Notes: generated by a model from the sequence alone, not told the origin. 64,000 nt of DNA from Emticicia sp. 21SJ11W-3 (GCF_024138715.1 NZ_CP092074.1:3906001-3970000), one strand, 5' to 3'. Shown: positions 1-8,313, numbered from the stretch's first letter. Numbers and translations: made by a program.

Positions 1-2
1 TG

Positions 3-2174
3 CCCAAAGATTATAAAATGGACGTATTGCTTGACAATACCGTTTTCATAGAAAACTCGGTGGAAGAGGTAGGCGAAACCCTGATTATTGCCATTGTGCT
101 GGTTGTGATTATCATTTTCCTTTTCTTCCGCGACTGGATTATTGCCGTAAGACCATTGATAGACATACCTGTTTCATTGATAGGTACATTCTTCGTGATG
201 TATCTGCTGGGTTACTCGGTTAATGTGCTAACGCTACTGGCTATCGTACTGGCAACCGGTCTTGTGGTTGACGACGGTATAGTTGTAACTGAAAACATCT
301 ATAAGAAGATTGAAGAAGGCATGAAACCCATTGAGGCCGCCATTAAGGGGTCTAATGAAATCATATTTGCCGTTATCTCTACTTCCATTACGCTTGCGTC
401 GGTATTCTTACCGGTTATTTTCATGCAGGGTTTTGTAGGTAAGCTGTTCCGTGAATTTGGTATTGTGCTTGCCTCGGCGGTTCTGATATCCGCCTTTGTG
501 TCTTTGACACTTACCCCGATGCTTAATGCTTATCTGGTAAGAAAAGACCACAAACGCTCGTGGTTTTATGAAAAAACAGAGCCGTTTTTTGAGAACATGA
601 TTAACAGTTATCGTGAACGCCTGAAAGGCTTTATGAAAATGCGTTGGCTGGCTGTGCCTATTCTGTTCGCAACGATGGGGATTATCTGGTTCTTCGGCAA
701 AGACATTCAGCAGGAGTTGGCGCCACTTGACGACCGCAACTGGTTCCGTATTTCTGCCACAGCCCCCGAAGGCTCTTCTTTTGAATACATGGACAACTAC
801 ATGTTGAAAATGGGTAAAATGTTGCAGGATTCTATTCCGGAAGCCAAAGGTATCATGACCATCACAGCACCCGGCTTTTCGGGTTCGGGTTCACCTAATA
901 CAGGTATGGTACGCGTGGCATTGAAAGACAAAAAAGACAGGAAACGCTCGCAGCAGGAAATAGTAGATTTTGTAACCAAAAAGCTGAAAGGTATGCCTGA
1001 TGCCCGGTCTTTTGCTATTCAGCAACAAACCATTTCGGTTGATGCCCGCGGAGGGTTGCCGGTGCAATATGTAATTCAGGCGCCTGATTTTGGGAAACTG
1101 CGCGAATACATGCCTAAGTTTATGGATGAGGTATCTAAAGACCCTACGTTTGTGGTGTCTGACATGAACCTGAAATTTAATAAACCAGAGCTGGAAGTAA
1201 CCATTGACCGCGAGAAAGCCAAAAGCATGGGTATTTCGGTATCTGATGTGGCGCAAAATATGCAATTGTCTTTTGCAGGGCAGCGTTTCGGGTACTTTAC
1301 CATGAACGGCCGCCAGTATCAGGTTATTGGTCAGTTTGACCGCGCCAATCGTGACGAACCTCTTGATTTGAAGAGTACTTTCGTAAAGAATAATCTGGGT
1401 GAAATGATTCAGCTGGATAACATCATAAAAACTGAAGAGCAAAGCAGCCCGCCACAATTATACCACTTTAACCGGTATATGAGCGCCACGGTTTCTGCGG
1501 GTCTTGCGCCTGGTAAAACCATCGGTGACGGTATTAAAGCAATGGATGCCATCAGAGACCGTCTGAATGATGAGTCAATCAGAACGGCGCTTTCAGGTTC
1601 ATCGCGCGACTTCGCCGAAAGTTCATCCAATACATTATATACTTTCATTCTTGCGCTTGTTTTGGTTTATCTGATTCTGGCTGCCCAGTTTGAAAGTTTC
1701 GTTGACCCTTTCATTATTATGCTTACCGTACCACTTGCCGTGGCCGGTGCAATGTTCTCTTTATGGTATTTTAACCAGACATTGAATATTTTCAGCCAGA
1801 TTGGTATGATTATGCTCATAGGTCTTGTAACCAAGAACGGTATCCTGATTGTAGAATTTGCCAATCAGCTACGCGAAAAGGGCATGGGCATAAAAGAAGC
1901 AGTTATTGAAGCAGCGGCCATGCGTTTCCGCCCTATTCTGATGACCACCTTCGCCACCGTGCTGGGCGCTGCACCAATTGCATTTGCATTGGGCGCAGCC
2001 GGTAGAAGCCGGATGTCGATGGGTATTGTTATTATGGGTGGTTTGTTGTTCTCGCTGGTTCTTACTTTATATGTAATTCCGGCCATCTATTCATTCTTGT
2101 CGCGTTCTAAAAACTACGAACGCATGAAACAGATTGAAAAAATCGCCTACGATTCTGAACATGAAGTAGCCTGA
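3..2174 (+). CDS. RND-family efflux pump inner-membrane subunit (5' end outside window)
   Basis: Inner-membrane proton-driven RND transporter, likely a multidrug or solvent pump working with the TolC-like protein downstream and a periplasmic adaptor expected upstream of the window. The frame is open to the left edge (in-frame codons from base 3 read PKDYK before the first Met), so about 300 N-terminal residues of a ~1,020-residue AcrB-type protein are missing. Visible are the TM2-TM6 block with the charged motif GLVVDDGIVVTENI, which carries the proton-relay Asp pair, the second periplasmic domain, and the C-terminal TM block with GLVTKNGILIVEFANQ and FRPILMTTFATVLGAAP. The hydrophobic/amphiphilic (HAE1-like) subfamily fits best. 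The substrate cannot be told. A strong hairpin follows the stop, so tolC 172 bp further on probably has its own control. Confidence 0.93.
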   Translation, partial: PKDYKMDVLLDNTVFIENSVEEVGETLIIAIVLVVIIIFLFFRDWIIAVRPLIDIPVSLIGTFFVMYLLGYSVNVLTLLAIVLATGLVVDDGIVVTENIYKKIEEGMKPIEAAIKGSNEIIFAVISTSITLASVFLPVIFMQGFVGKLFREFGIVLASAVLISAFVSLTLTPMLNAYLVRKDHKRSWFYEKTEPFFENMINSYRERLKGFMKMRWLAVPILFATMGIIWFFGKDIQQELAPLDDRNWFRISATAPEGSSFEYMDNYMLKMGKMLQDSIPEAKGIMTITAPGFSGSGSPNTGMVRVALKDKKDRKRSQQEIVDFVTKKLKGMPDARSFAIQQQTISVDARGGLPVQYVIQAPDFGKLREYMPKFMDEVSKDPTFVVSDMNLKFNKPELEVTIDREKAKSMGISVSDVAQNMQLSFAGQRFGYFTMNGRQYQVIGQFDRANRDEPLDLKSTFVKNNLGEMIQLDNIIKTEEQSSPPQLYHFNRYMSATVSAGLAPGKTIGDGIKAMDAIRDRLNDESIRTALSGSSRDFAESSSNTLYTFILALVLVYLILAAQFESFVDPFIIMLTVPLAVAGAMFSLWYFNQTLNIFSQIGMIMLIGLVTKNGILIVEFANQLREKGMGIKEAVIEAAAMRFRPILMTTFATVLGAAPIAFALGAAGRSRMSMGIVIMGGLLFSLVLTLYVIPAIYSFLSRSKNYERMKQIEKIAYDSEHEVA

Positions 2175-2176
2175 TA

Positions 2177-2203
2177 TTAGCCGGGGGTAAGCCCCCCGGC
2201 TAA
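2177..2203 (+). terminator. Terminator-like hairpin after the RND gene
   Basis: Perfect 11-bp GC-rich stem (TTAGCCGGGGG at 2177-2187 with CCCCCGGCTAA at 2193-2203) and a 5-nt loop, three bases after the RND stop codon. Only a weak T-rich stretch follows, so it may attenuate rather than fully stop transcription into tolC. Confidence 0.7.
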
Positions 2204-2288
2204 GTATTTTCAACTATAAAGATTCAATTGCCTAATTTATTAATGAATGGCTAAAGCCAGCATTAAATTTCAGAAGCATCATTACTAT

Positions 2289-2327
2289 AGTTTCATTAGC
2301 CAATACTTAACCTGAACCAATGAAACT
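2289..2327. promoter_or_regulatory. Inverted repeat upstream of the TolC-like gene
   Basis: AGTTTCATT at 2289-2297 is exactly mirrored by AATGAAACT at 2319-2327 with a 21-nt spacer, ending 18 bp before the tolC start. It could be a regulator binding site or a leader hairpin. No regulator gene is adjacent, so the role is a guess. Confidence 0.3.
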
Positions 2328-2345
2328 CAGATAAAATATAACAAC

Positions 2346-3638
2346 GTGAAAAATTTTATTATTCTTCTATTATTCGTTGCCCAATCATCAATTGCACAGG
2401 AAGTACTGACACTGGAAAACGCCGTAAGCCTGGCGCTGGAAAAAAACTTTGATGTTAAAATTGCAGCTTTACAACAAAAAGCAGCAGAAACACAGGTTTT
2501 TAAAGGCAATGCAGGTATGCTACCCAGAGTAGACCTAAACACCAATGCAGGTACTGCCTTTAACGAAGTTAAACAGAAACTGGCCAACGGTAGTGAAACC
2601 AACCGTTTTGGTACCAACCTTACGCCTTCTGCCAACGTGGCCTTTACATGGACACTTTATGACGGCAAACGCATGTATGCCATCTATGACCGGCTGAAGA
2701 ACCAGAACCAGTTAAGCCAGATTCAGACGCGCATTGCCATGGAAAACACAATGGCTAATGTAATGGCAGCTTATTATGAAATAATGCGCCAGAAACAAAC
2801 GGTGCGTTTTCTTGAAACTATTATTAAGTATTATGAAGAGCGCCTGAACATTACACAGCAACGCTGGGAATTCGGTAAGGGTTCTAAACTGGATTATCTG
2901 CAGTCTAAAACTGATATAGGCACACAGACCAGCTTGTTAATACAGGCTAAAACAGACATGAGAAATGCGAAGGTTGCTCTGAACAACCTGCTGGCCAGAG
3001 ACCCAAACCTGAACTTTGACGTGCAGGAGGTTGTAGAACTTACTTTTGACCCTTCGCAGGAAGAACTCAGAAGCAGAGCCCGTACTGCCAATAAAAACTT
3101 GCAGGCTTTGAGAAAATCAACAGATATTACTATCATCCAGCAAAGAGAGGCAGAATCGTTCAAGTTACCCCGCGTAACGCTTAACTCGTCTCTGGGATAC
3201 TCACTGAGCAAAACCAATGCAGGTTTATTTTTGTATAACCAGAACTACGGTTTAAATACCGGTATAGGCTTAACCTGGAATATTTTCAACGGTCAGATTG
3301 TCCGCCGGCAGATACAGACAGCCAAGATTAATACAGAAATTGCCAAAACACAGGAACAGGATTGGATAGTGCAAATGGAAAACGATTTAATAAGAGCCTA
3401 TAATCAATACCAGACTGACAAGGAGATTCTGAAACTGGAAGAAGAGTATAATCAGGTGGCTGATGAAAACATGAAAATATCGTTGGAGAAATTTAAATTG
3501 GGGGGCTCAACCATTCTTGAAATAAACGAAGCTCAACGCAGCCTGAATACCTCTTTAAACCGCCTTACCAATGCCCGGTTTAACATCAAGATTTCTGAAC
3601 TGCAACTGTTGCGCCTGAGTGGTGAACTGGTAAAGTAA
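2346..3638 (+). CDS. TolC-family outer-membrane efflux protein
   Basis: Outer-membrane channel of a tripartite efflux system. The 430-aa product has a signal peptide (MKNFIILLLFVAQSSIAQ, cut likely after A-Q), then LTLENAVSLALEKNFDVKIA, the typical first helix of the OEP family, and long amphipathic helices rich in Gln, Asn and Leu forming the two OEP repeats. Length is normal for TolC proteins. The start is GTG at 2346: the only nearby upstream ATG (2320) runs into a stop after four codons. It follows the RND gene by 172 bp, so the two very probably form one pump, although a hairpin lies between them. Substrate unknown. Confidence 0.9.
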   Translation: MKNFIILLLFVAQSSIAQEVLTLENAVSLALEKNFDVKIAALQQKAAETQVFKGNAGMLPRVDLNTNAGTAFNEVKQKLANGSETNRFGTNLTPSANVAFTWTLYDGKRMYAIYDRLKNQNQLSQIQTRIAMENTMANVMAAYYEIMRQKQTVRFLETIIKYYEERLNITQQRWEFGKGSKLDYLQSKTDIGTQTSLLIQAKTDMRNAKVALNNLLARDPNLNFDVQEVVELTFDPSQEELRSRARTANKNLQALRKSTDITIIQQREAESFKLPRVTLNSSLGYSLSKTNAGLFLYNQNYGLNTGIGLTWNIFNGQIVRRQIQTAKINTEIAKTQEQDWIVQMENDLIRAYNQYQTDKEILKLEEEYNQVADENMKISLEKFKLGGSTILEINEAQRSLNTSLNRLTNARFNIKISELQLLRLSGELVK

Positions 3639-3664
3639 ACCAGAAACAGAACGTAATACCCTGA

Positions 3665-3707
3665 AACAATAAAACCTGCAATCTTACGATTCGCAGGTTT
3701 TATTGTT
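3665..3707. terminator. Bidirectional terminator between tolC and the oxidoreductase gene
   Basis: Perfect 15-bp stem (3665-3679 with 3693-3707; core AAAACCTGC / GCAGGTTTT) with a 13-nt loop, A-rich on the left and T-rich on the right. It lies in the gap between convergent genes and can serve both strands. Confidence 0.8.
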
Positions 3708-3758
3708 TTATAAGGTCTGATTGTTTCTAATTCAGATACCTGGTCTCCTGAGGCCTGA

Positions 3759-3781
3759 AGAACGGAATATCATTCCGTTCT
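3759..3781 (-). terminator. Short hairpin just after the Gfo/Idh/MocA stop
   Basis: Perfect 10-bp stem, AGAACGGAAT / ATTCCGTTCT around a 3-nt loop, beginning 4 bases beyond the minus-strand stop codon at 3785. No T-run follows on that strand, so it may stabilise the mRNA 3' end rather than terminate. Confidence 0.4.
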
Positions 3782-3784
3782 ACG

Positions 3785-5101
3785 TTAAACCGCCTTAGTT
3801 TTACCCGGCATCGGAATCGGATACCAACCATCTTTGTCTGGCAAAACTTTAGGTAGCGTATCCCAGGTATATTTATCAGGCATCAGATTAATTTCAGAGT
3901 TAAGGGCTTCTTCCCATTTCACTCGTTTACCTGAATAACTGGCCATGCGACCCATAATAGCTGTCATTGTACTTTTTGCACCGTTTTCGGCGTCGTTCAA
4001 AGGCTTGTTGTTCACAATGGCATCAAATAAAACATCGTGTTCTACCTGGTACGGGTTTTTATCACCATCGCCTTTGTGTCTCCAGATACTGTTACCTTTC
4101 AGGTCATAAATTCTACCCTCAGTAGCACGGCCTTTGGTACCAATCAGGTGCTCCGAAACGTCAGAAACCGTACCCGGCTGGTGGCGGCAATAGCTGTTCA
4201 GTATCATGCCGTCGGCATATTTAAATTCTATTGCGTGGTGGTCATATATTTCACCGAATTTTTTATCGGTTCTTACCTGGCGTCCGCCCATACCTAATGC
4301 TTCGGTAGGGTACCCACCTTTAAACCAGTTGATAACGTCAATGTTATGGATGTGCTGCTCATTGATGTGGTCGCCGCAAAGCCATACAAAATAGTACCAG
4401 TTACGCATCTGGTATTCCATCTCTGTCTGGCCGGGTTGGCGCTCATTTACCCACACGCCATCGTTATTCCAGTAACAACGGGCAGAAACGATATCGCCTA
4501 TGGCACCTTCTGTGATAACTTTGTTGTAAGTCTCAAGATATGATTTCTGATAGTGACGTTGCAAACCAACCACTACTTTCAGGTTCTTCTTTTTCGACTC
4601 TTCGGCCGCTGCCAACACACGGCGGATACCAGGGGCATCAGTTGCCACAGGTTTTTCCATAAAAACGTGCTTGCCCTGGCGCACCGCCTCTTCAAAATGA
4701 ATTGGACGGAAACCCGGAGGGGTTGTCAACAATACTACGTCTGCCAATGCAATGGCTTGTTTGTAACCATCAAAACCTGTAAACTTACGGTCTTCAGGTA
4801 CATCAATCTTACTTTTTACACCTTTTCCGGGTTCTTTTTCGGTTGTAAGGTTTTTATAGCATGAGTCTATTCTATCACGGAAGGCATCGGCCATTGCTAC
4901 CAGTTTCACATTTTGCTTAACAGAGAGTGCCTGCATGGCCGCACCTGTTCCACGTCCGCCACAACCAATCAAAGCAATTTTGATGGTATCATCAACAGAA
5001 GAGTTGGCTGCTGACTCAAATGGAAGACTGGTAACAGACAATCCACCTGCTACTACAGCAGACGCCTTTACAAAATCCCGGCGAGAAAAGTTTGTGTTCA
5101 T
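3785..5101 (-). CDS. Tat-exported Gfo/Idh/MocA-family oxidoreductase
   Basis: NAD(P)-dependent dehydrogenase of the Gfo/Idh/MocA superfamily, acting on a sugar or polyol derivative in the periplasm. The N-terminus carries a twin-arginine signal (SRRDFVKASAV, Arg7-Arg8), which implies export already folded with cofactor. A Rossmann fold follows (IALIGCGGRGTG, about residues 42-53), then the family's EKP motif (FMEKPVATD, Glu149-Lys150-Pro151) and the downstream GDHINEQHIHNID segment with the conserved His. At 438 aa it is usual for the exported subgroup common in Bacteroidota and Planctomycetota. The substrate is not predictable. It is monocistronic: terminators lie downstream and a 351-bp promoter region upstream. 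Confidence 0.9.
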   Translation of the reverse strand: MNTNFSRRDFVKASAVVAGGLSVTSLPFESAANSSVDDTIKIALIGCGGRGTGAAMQALSVKQNVKLVAMADAFRDRIDSCYKNLTTEKEPGKGVKSKIDVPEDRKFTGFDGYKQAIALADVVLLTTPPGFRPIHFEEAVRQGKHVFMEKPVATDAPGIRRVLAAAEESKKKNLKVVVGLQRHYQKSYLETYNKVITEGAIGDIVSARCYWNNDGVWVNERQPGQTEMEYQMRNWYYFVWLCGDHINEQHIHNIDVINWFKGGYPTEALGMGGRQVRTDKKFGEIYDHHAIEFKYADGMILNSYCRHQPGTVSDVSEHLIGTKGRATEGRIYDLKGNSIWRHKGDGDKNPYQVEHDVLFDAIVNNKPLNDAENGAKSTMTAIMGRMASYSGKRVKWEEALNSEINLMPDKYTWDTLPKVLPDKDGWYPIPMPGKTKAV

Positions 5102-5452
5102 TTGTTTGAGAGGTTATACGAGTTGATATTTTTCAGAAAACAAATTTATCTTATTTCCTGAAATTTTCATGTTTTTTTTTGGAAAATGTCAAGCCGCTGA
5201 TTCTTAATTACTTGAAAATCAATTTAATTATCGATAATTTTGATTATAACTTACAACAGCATAGGTCATTATAAATGAAGCATTTCAGCATAATGAAACC
5301 TTTATTTACTAACGGTTTAACCAATGACCGGCAAAAATAAGGGACAAAACCGCCGGATTTCGGAATACAAGCCATGGAAAGCATGGCATGACCATCAATA
5401 AAAAACTAATTGCTGAATACCCGGCAGCCGGGCAATATACCTGAACATACTG
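5102..5452. other. Intergenic promoter region between divergent genes
   Basis: 351 bp without a gene. On the minus strand TAAATTTG (plus-strand bases 5141-5148) exactly matches the Bacteroidota -7 element TAnnTTTG and sits about 40 bp before the oxidoreductase ATG. I found no clear -33 TTTG at the usual spacing. The right part must hold the promoter for the LuxR-type gene, but no convincing element was seen there. Confidence 0.45.
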
Positions 5453-5941
5453 ATGATGATTCGTGAATTTCTGATAAGAAATAAACAAACGGTAATGTAT
5501 GGCGTAAGCCTGGCCATACTACTGTTTCTGCTGAAATGGCTAGAGCTGCGGTTCATACTTTTTAGTCACTCAATGGAAATTTACATTGGCTCCATTGCCC
5601 TTTTATTTACCGGCCTGGGCATTTGGCTGGCATTAAAACTGATGTCTCCTAAAGTAGAAGTTAAGATTGTAGAGCAATTGATTGAAAAGCCGGTAACAAA
5701 ACAAAACAACGATGAATTTGAGTTGAATGAAGCATTGCTACTTGATTTAGGCTTGAGTAAAAGGGAACTGGAAGTATTGGAATTGATGGCCAGCGGGCTA
5801 AGCAATCAGGAAATTGCCGGCAAACTGTTTGTTTCGCTCAATACGGTAAAAACGCATACATCAAACGTCTTTGAAAAACTGGATGTAAAAAGGCGCACCC
5901 AAGCCATAGAAAAAGCCAGGCGACTGAGCCTTATTGCCTGA
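5453..5941 (+). CDS. Membrane-anchored LuxR-type transcriptional regulator
   Basis: 162-aa protein with two predicted TM helices at the N-terminus (about residues 12-30 and 40-63), a short linker and a C-terminal LuxR/GerE helix-turn-helix ([25 protein letters not shown], split here as [11 protein letters not shown] and [14 protein letters not shown], then [15 protein letters not shown]). There is no receiver or PAS domain, so the DNA-binding domain is tethered directly to the membrane. It is followed 113 bp later by a DUF4199 membrane protein, a pairing I know from other Cytophagales; regulation of, or by, that partner is an inference. Two adjacent ATGs (5453 and 5456) are both possible starts. 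Confidence 0.85.
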   Translation: MMIREFLIRNKQTVMYGVSLAILLFLLKWLELRFILFSHSMEIYIGSIALLFTGLGIWLALKLMSPKVEVKIVEQLIEKPVTKQNNDEFELNEALLLDLGLSKRELEVLELMASGLSNQEIAGKLFVSLNTVKTHTSNVFEKLDVKRRTQAIEKARRLSLIA

Positions 5942-5945
5942 TTAT

Positions 5946-6003
5946 GCTCATACTTTGGTATGAAAAATCAGGTCGAGAGTCAAAATCACCCAAAAGTATG
6001 AGC
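5946..6003. promoter_or_regulatory. Inverted repeats between the LuxR-type and DUF4199 genes
   Basis: GCTCATACTTT (5946-5956) is mirrored exactly by AAAGTATGAGC (5993-6003). The left arm also pairs with an internal GTATG to form a small hairpin CATAC-TTTG-GTATG (5949-5962), so two mutually exclusive structures share one arm. It could be a binding site for the LuxR-type protein encoded just upstream, or an attenuator ahead of the DUF4199 gene. Confidence 0.4.
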
Positions 6004-6054
6004 CCAAATTGATTTTTTGATGCCAGTTTTACGACCTAAATAAAACAAAATACT

Positions 6055-6582
6055 ATGAAAAGAATTGTACTTGTAAGTGGACTCATAGCAGGGCTAATTG
6101 TGTCTACATTTATGGTTTGTTCAACTGCATATTGCTATGCCACACAACAGTTTGAGGGCAGTATCTGGGTGGGGTATGCCTCTATGTTATTGGCTTTCTC
6201 GCTGGTTTTTGTGGGCATAAAAAACTACCGCGACAAACACAAAAACGGTGTTATCAGTTTTGGGCAGGCCTTTAAAGTGGGTTTGTTGATTAGCCTGGTT
6301 GCTTCTACGGTTTACGTGGTAGTCTGGACGATTGACTACTATGTGTTTGTACCTGATTTTATGGAGGTTTATTCTACCCGCATGATAGAAAAGGCAAAGG
6401 CCAGCGGAGAAACAGCAGCTAATATACAGGAAGAAATAGCCATGATACAGCAATCGGCAGGCATTTATAAATCGCCCCTGGGGGTTATTGCTTTTACTTA
6501 TTTTGAGATACTACCTGTGGGCTTGTTGGTAACACTCATTAGCGCATTGATACTAAAAAGAAAACAAGCAGTGGCGGGGTGA
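6055..6582 (+). CDS. DUF4199-family membrane protein
   Basis: 175-aa inner-membrane protein with four hydrophobic helices (about residues 5-25, 38-55, 72-95 and 147-166) and a charged loop between the third and fourth. The KNGVISFGQAFKVGLLISLVAS-type segment after helix 2 and the overall layout match DUF4199, a Bacteroidota family of unknown function. It lies downstream of a two-TM LuxR regulator and is probably functionally linked to it. A repeat-rich region begins directly after the stop. Confidence 0.8.
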   Translation: MKRIVLVSGLIAGLIVSTFMVCSTAYCYATQQFEGSIWVGYASMLLAFSLVFVGIKNYRDKHKNGVISFGQAFKVGLLISLVASTVYVVVWTIDYYVFVPDFMEVYSTRMIEKAKASGETAANIQEEIAMIQQSAGIYKSPLGVIAFTYFEILPVGLLVTLISALILKRKQAVAG

Positions 6583-6618
6583 TAATTGAGTGATTGAGCG
6601 GGTGGTGTTCTGCTGAAT

Positions 6619-6690
6619 GAGTGATTGAGTGATTGAGTGATTGAGTGATTGAGTGATTGAGTGATTGAGTGATTGAGTGATTGAGTGATA
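6619..6690. repeat. Tandem 8-bp repeat, (GAGTGATT)9
   Basis: Nine consecutive octamers at 8-bp phase, the last one ending in A. It is preceded (about 6590-6618) by a sequence that is the near reverse complement of the ends of the two 145-bp repeats further right (GCGGGTGGTGTTCTGCTGAA versus TTCAGCGGAACACCGCCCGC), so this array forms the left arm of a large inverted structure with the array at 7149-7244. Confidence 0.9.
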
Positions 6691-6731
6691 AATTTAACTC
6701 AATCAGTTGATTTCATACCTGATTAGCATAA

Positions 6732-6876
6732 AAAAATGGTGAATGCCGATAATTTTTATCAAGGCATTCACCATTTAATTTTATAGCAATTCGTATGTGC
6801 TAACTCGCCAACTGTTAATTTGCAACTCAGCCAATCACTCATTCACTAATTCAGCGGAACACCGCCCGCTCATTCA
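6732..6876. repeat. 145-bp direct repeat, copy 1
   Basis: Nearly identical (two visible mismatches) to 7001-7145. It begins with a 39-nt near-perfect palindrome at 6736-6774 (arms ATGGTGAATGCC and GGCATTCACCAT), continues with a unique-looking middle, and ends in TCACTCATTCACTAATTCAG plus a GC-rich AGCGGAACACCGCCCGCTC stretch. Confidence 0.9.
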
Positions 6877-7000
6877 CCTGTTTTCCTCGGTTTTTCAAAA
6901 AGTGCTTGGATTTTTGCAGGAAATATTTTTAATTAACTGACTAGCAAGCATTTATGATTAGTTGTATTTTTTATTTGGGTGACCCAGCGAGGAAAACAGG
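6877..7000. mobile_element. 124-bp segment with perfect 13-bp terminal inverted repeats
   Basis: CCTGTTTTCCTCG at 6877-6889 is mirrored exactly by CGAGGAAAACAGG at 6988-7000, and the segment fits precisely between the two 145-bp direct repeats. The interior is AT-rich and non-coding. The shape resembles a miniature inverted-repeat element or a structured RNA repeat. No short target-site duplication or transposase is visible, so calling it mobile is tentative. Confidence 0.4.
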
Positions 7001-7145
7001 AAAAATGGTGAATGCCGATAATTTTTATCAAGGCATTCACCATTTAATTTTATAGCTATTCGTATGTGCTAACTCGCCATCTGTTAATTTGCAACTCAGC
7101 CAATCACTCATTCACTAATTCAGCGGAACACCGCCCGCTCATTCA
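7001..7145. repeat. 145-bp direct repeat, copy 2
   Basis: Second copy of 6732-6876, including the 39-nt palindrome (7005-7043) and the GC-rich end. It differs by GCTATT for GCAATT and CCATCT for CCAACT. It runs straight into an octamer array. Confidence 0.9.
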
Positions 7146-7148
7146 ATA

Positions 7149-7244
7149 ATTCACTCATTCACTAATTCACTCATTCACTAATTCACTCATTCACTAATTC
7201 ACTCATTCACTAATTCACTCATTCACTAATTCACTAATTCACTA
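7149..7244. repeat. Tandem 8-bp repeat, (ATTCACTC/ATTCACTA)12
   Basis: Twelve octamers, mostly alternating ATTCACTC and ATTCACTA so that the higher-order unit is 16 bp. Read on the other strand the unit is GAGTGAAT/TAGTGAAT, one base from the GAGTGATT array at 6619-6690, so the two arrays are in opposite orientation. Confidence 0.9.
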
Positions 7245-7261
7245 AATGCCCCATTCCCAAA

Positions 7262-8239
7262 TCAAGGTATATCCTTAGGAGGGCGGGCAAAGTATGCTTC
7301 TATTTCTTCTTTAGATGGTTGTTTTACGGGTCTTACTACCCTGAAACCCAGAAAAGGTGCATCGGTCAACCACCAGTCAGACTTAGGAATCTGAGGGTCA
7401 CGTTGTTTCAGTTCAGGAGTTGACGTTTTGCGAGCAGCGCTACGGAGTTTGTCGGCGTCGTCGTCCCAGTGTCCGCCACGAATCACGTGCGGATAATGCT
7501 TCGTTGGTTTTACATAAGGGTTATTAGCAGCCTCAGGTTTACCGTAGAAGTCGGCCACATACAAGTCAGATGTCCACTCGGCCACGTTGCCATACATATC
7601 ATACAAGCCCCAGGCATTTGGTTTTTTCTGACCAGATTTTTTATAAGCGCCATCTGAGTTATCAAAAAACCAGCCATAGTCTTTCAGCTGAGAGGCGTCA
7701 TCGCCAAAATAATAAGCAGTCTTGCTACCGGCACGGGCGGCGTACTCCCACTCTGCTTCTGTCGGAAGGCGATAAAAATGCCCGGTTTTGGCGTATAGCC
7801 ACTTACAGAAAGCTCTGGCAGCAAACTGTGTAACATTACAAACCGGAAAACCACTTTCTTTTCCTTGACCGAACGACATCTCTACATAAGGTTGTGTCGG
7901 GCGGGCAACTACCCCTACTCTGCTTTGCACTTCGGGTGTGTTTTTAGTATCGGCCACCTCCAGTTCTTTGTTAAAGAAGGTTTCGTACATTTCCCAACTG
8001 GTTTCAAATTTAGCCATCCAGAAGGCATCAATCTTTACAGTGTGTTGAGGGCCTTCATCTGGTTTGCGGTCTTTTTCGGTAGCAGGGCTGCCCATTGTAA
8101 ATTCGCCTGCCGGAACGGGTACCATGTCGAGCCCATGAGAAAGCCCCGGAATATGCTCAGTGTAAGGTTTGAAATCATCACTGCGGAAACCGGAAAAAGC
8201 CAGTAAAGTTGCGCTGAGAATTATGGATATTTTTTTCAC
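7262..8239 (-). CDS. Exported FGE-sulfatase (SUMF1) fold protein without catalytic cysteines
   Basis: 325 aa with a signal peptide (MKKISIILSATLLAFSGF), then a formylglycine-generating-enzyme fold: MVPVPAGEFTMGS, RLPTEAEWEYAARAG, NAWGLYDMYGNVAEWTSDLY and the closing GFRVVR. In true FGEs the segment after RGGSW carries the two copper-binding active-site cysteines; here it reads RGGHWDDDADKLRSAAR with neither, and no sulfatase gene is nearby. It is therefore more likely a periplasmic or surface protein using the fold for another task, as many Bacteroidota paralogues do. The start is GTG at 8239, directly preceded by an in-frame stop, and a well-formed promoter lies just upstream. Confidence 0.88.
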   Translation of the reverse strand: MKKISIILSATLLAFSGFRSDDFKPYTEHIPGLSHGLDMVPVPAGEFTMGSPATEKDRKPDEGPQHTVKIDAFWMAKFETSWEMYETFFNKELEVADTKNTPEVQSRVGVVARPTQPYVEMSFGQGKESGFPVCNVTQFAARAFCKWLYAKTGHFYRLPTEAEWEYAARAGSKTAYYFGDDASQLKDYGWFFDNSDGAYKKSGQKKPNAWGLYDMYGNVAEWTSDLYVADFYGKPEAANNPYVKPTKHYPHVIRGGHWDDDADKLRSAARKTSTPELKQRDPQIPKSDWWLTDAPFLGFRVVRPVKQPSKEEIEAYFARPPKDIP

Positions 8240-8261
8240 TTAGGTTGAATTTTTAATTTCA

Positions 8262-8294
8262 CAAATATACTTACAGCATCTGTTCTATTGCAAA
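8262..8294 (-). promoter_or_regulatory. Bacteroidota-type promoter for the FGE-fold gene
   Basis: On the minus strand TTTG (plus bases 8291-8294), then exactly 21 nt, then TATATTTG (8262-8269). This matches both the -33 TTTG and -7 TAnnTTTG elements of the Bacteroidota housekeeping sigma factor and predicts a start about 15-20 nt before the GTG. Confidence 0.75.
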
Positions 8295-8313
8295 AATCAC
8301 GATTTCAGAATAC

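Noticed and set aside
891-1457. Open frames on the minus strand inside the RND gene
   Set aside because: They lie entirely within a well-recognised coding sequence and have no family features.
6619-7244. CRISPR array
   Set aside because: Units are 8 or 16 bp with no unique spacers and no cas genes are present.
7262-8239. Formylglycine-generating enzyme
   Set aside because: Both active-site cysteines are missing and no sulfatase lies nearby.
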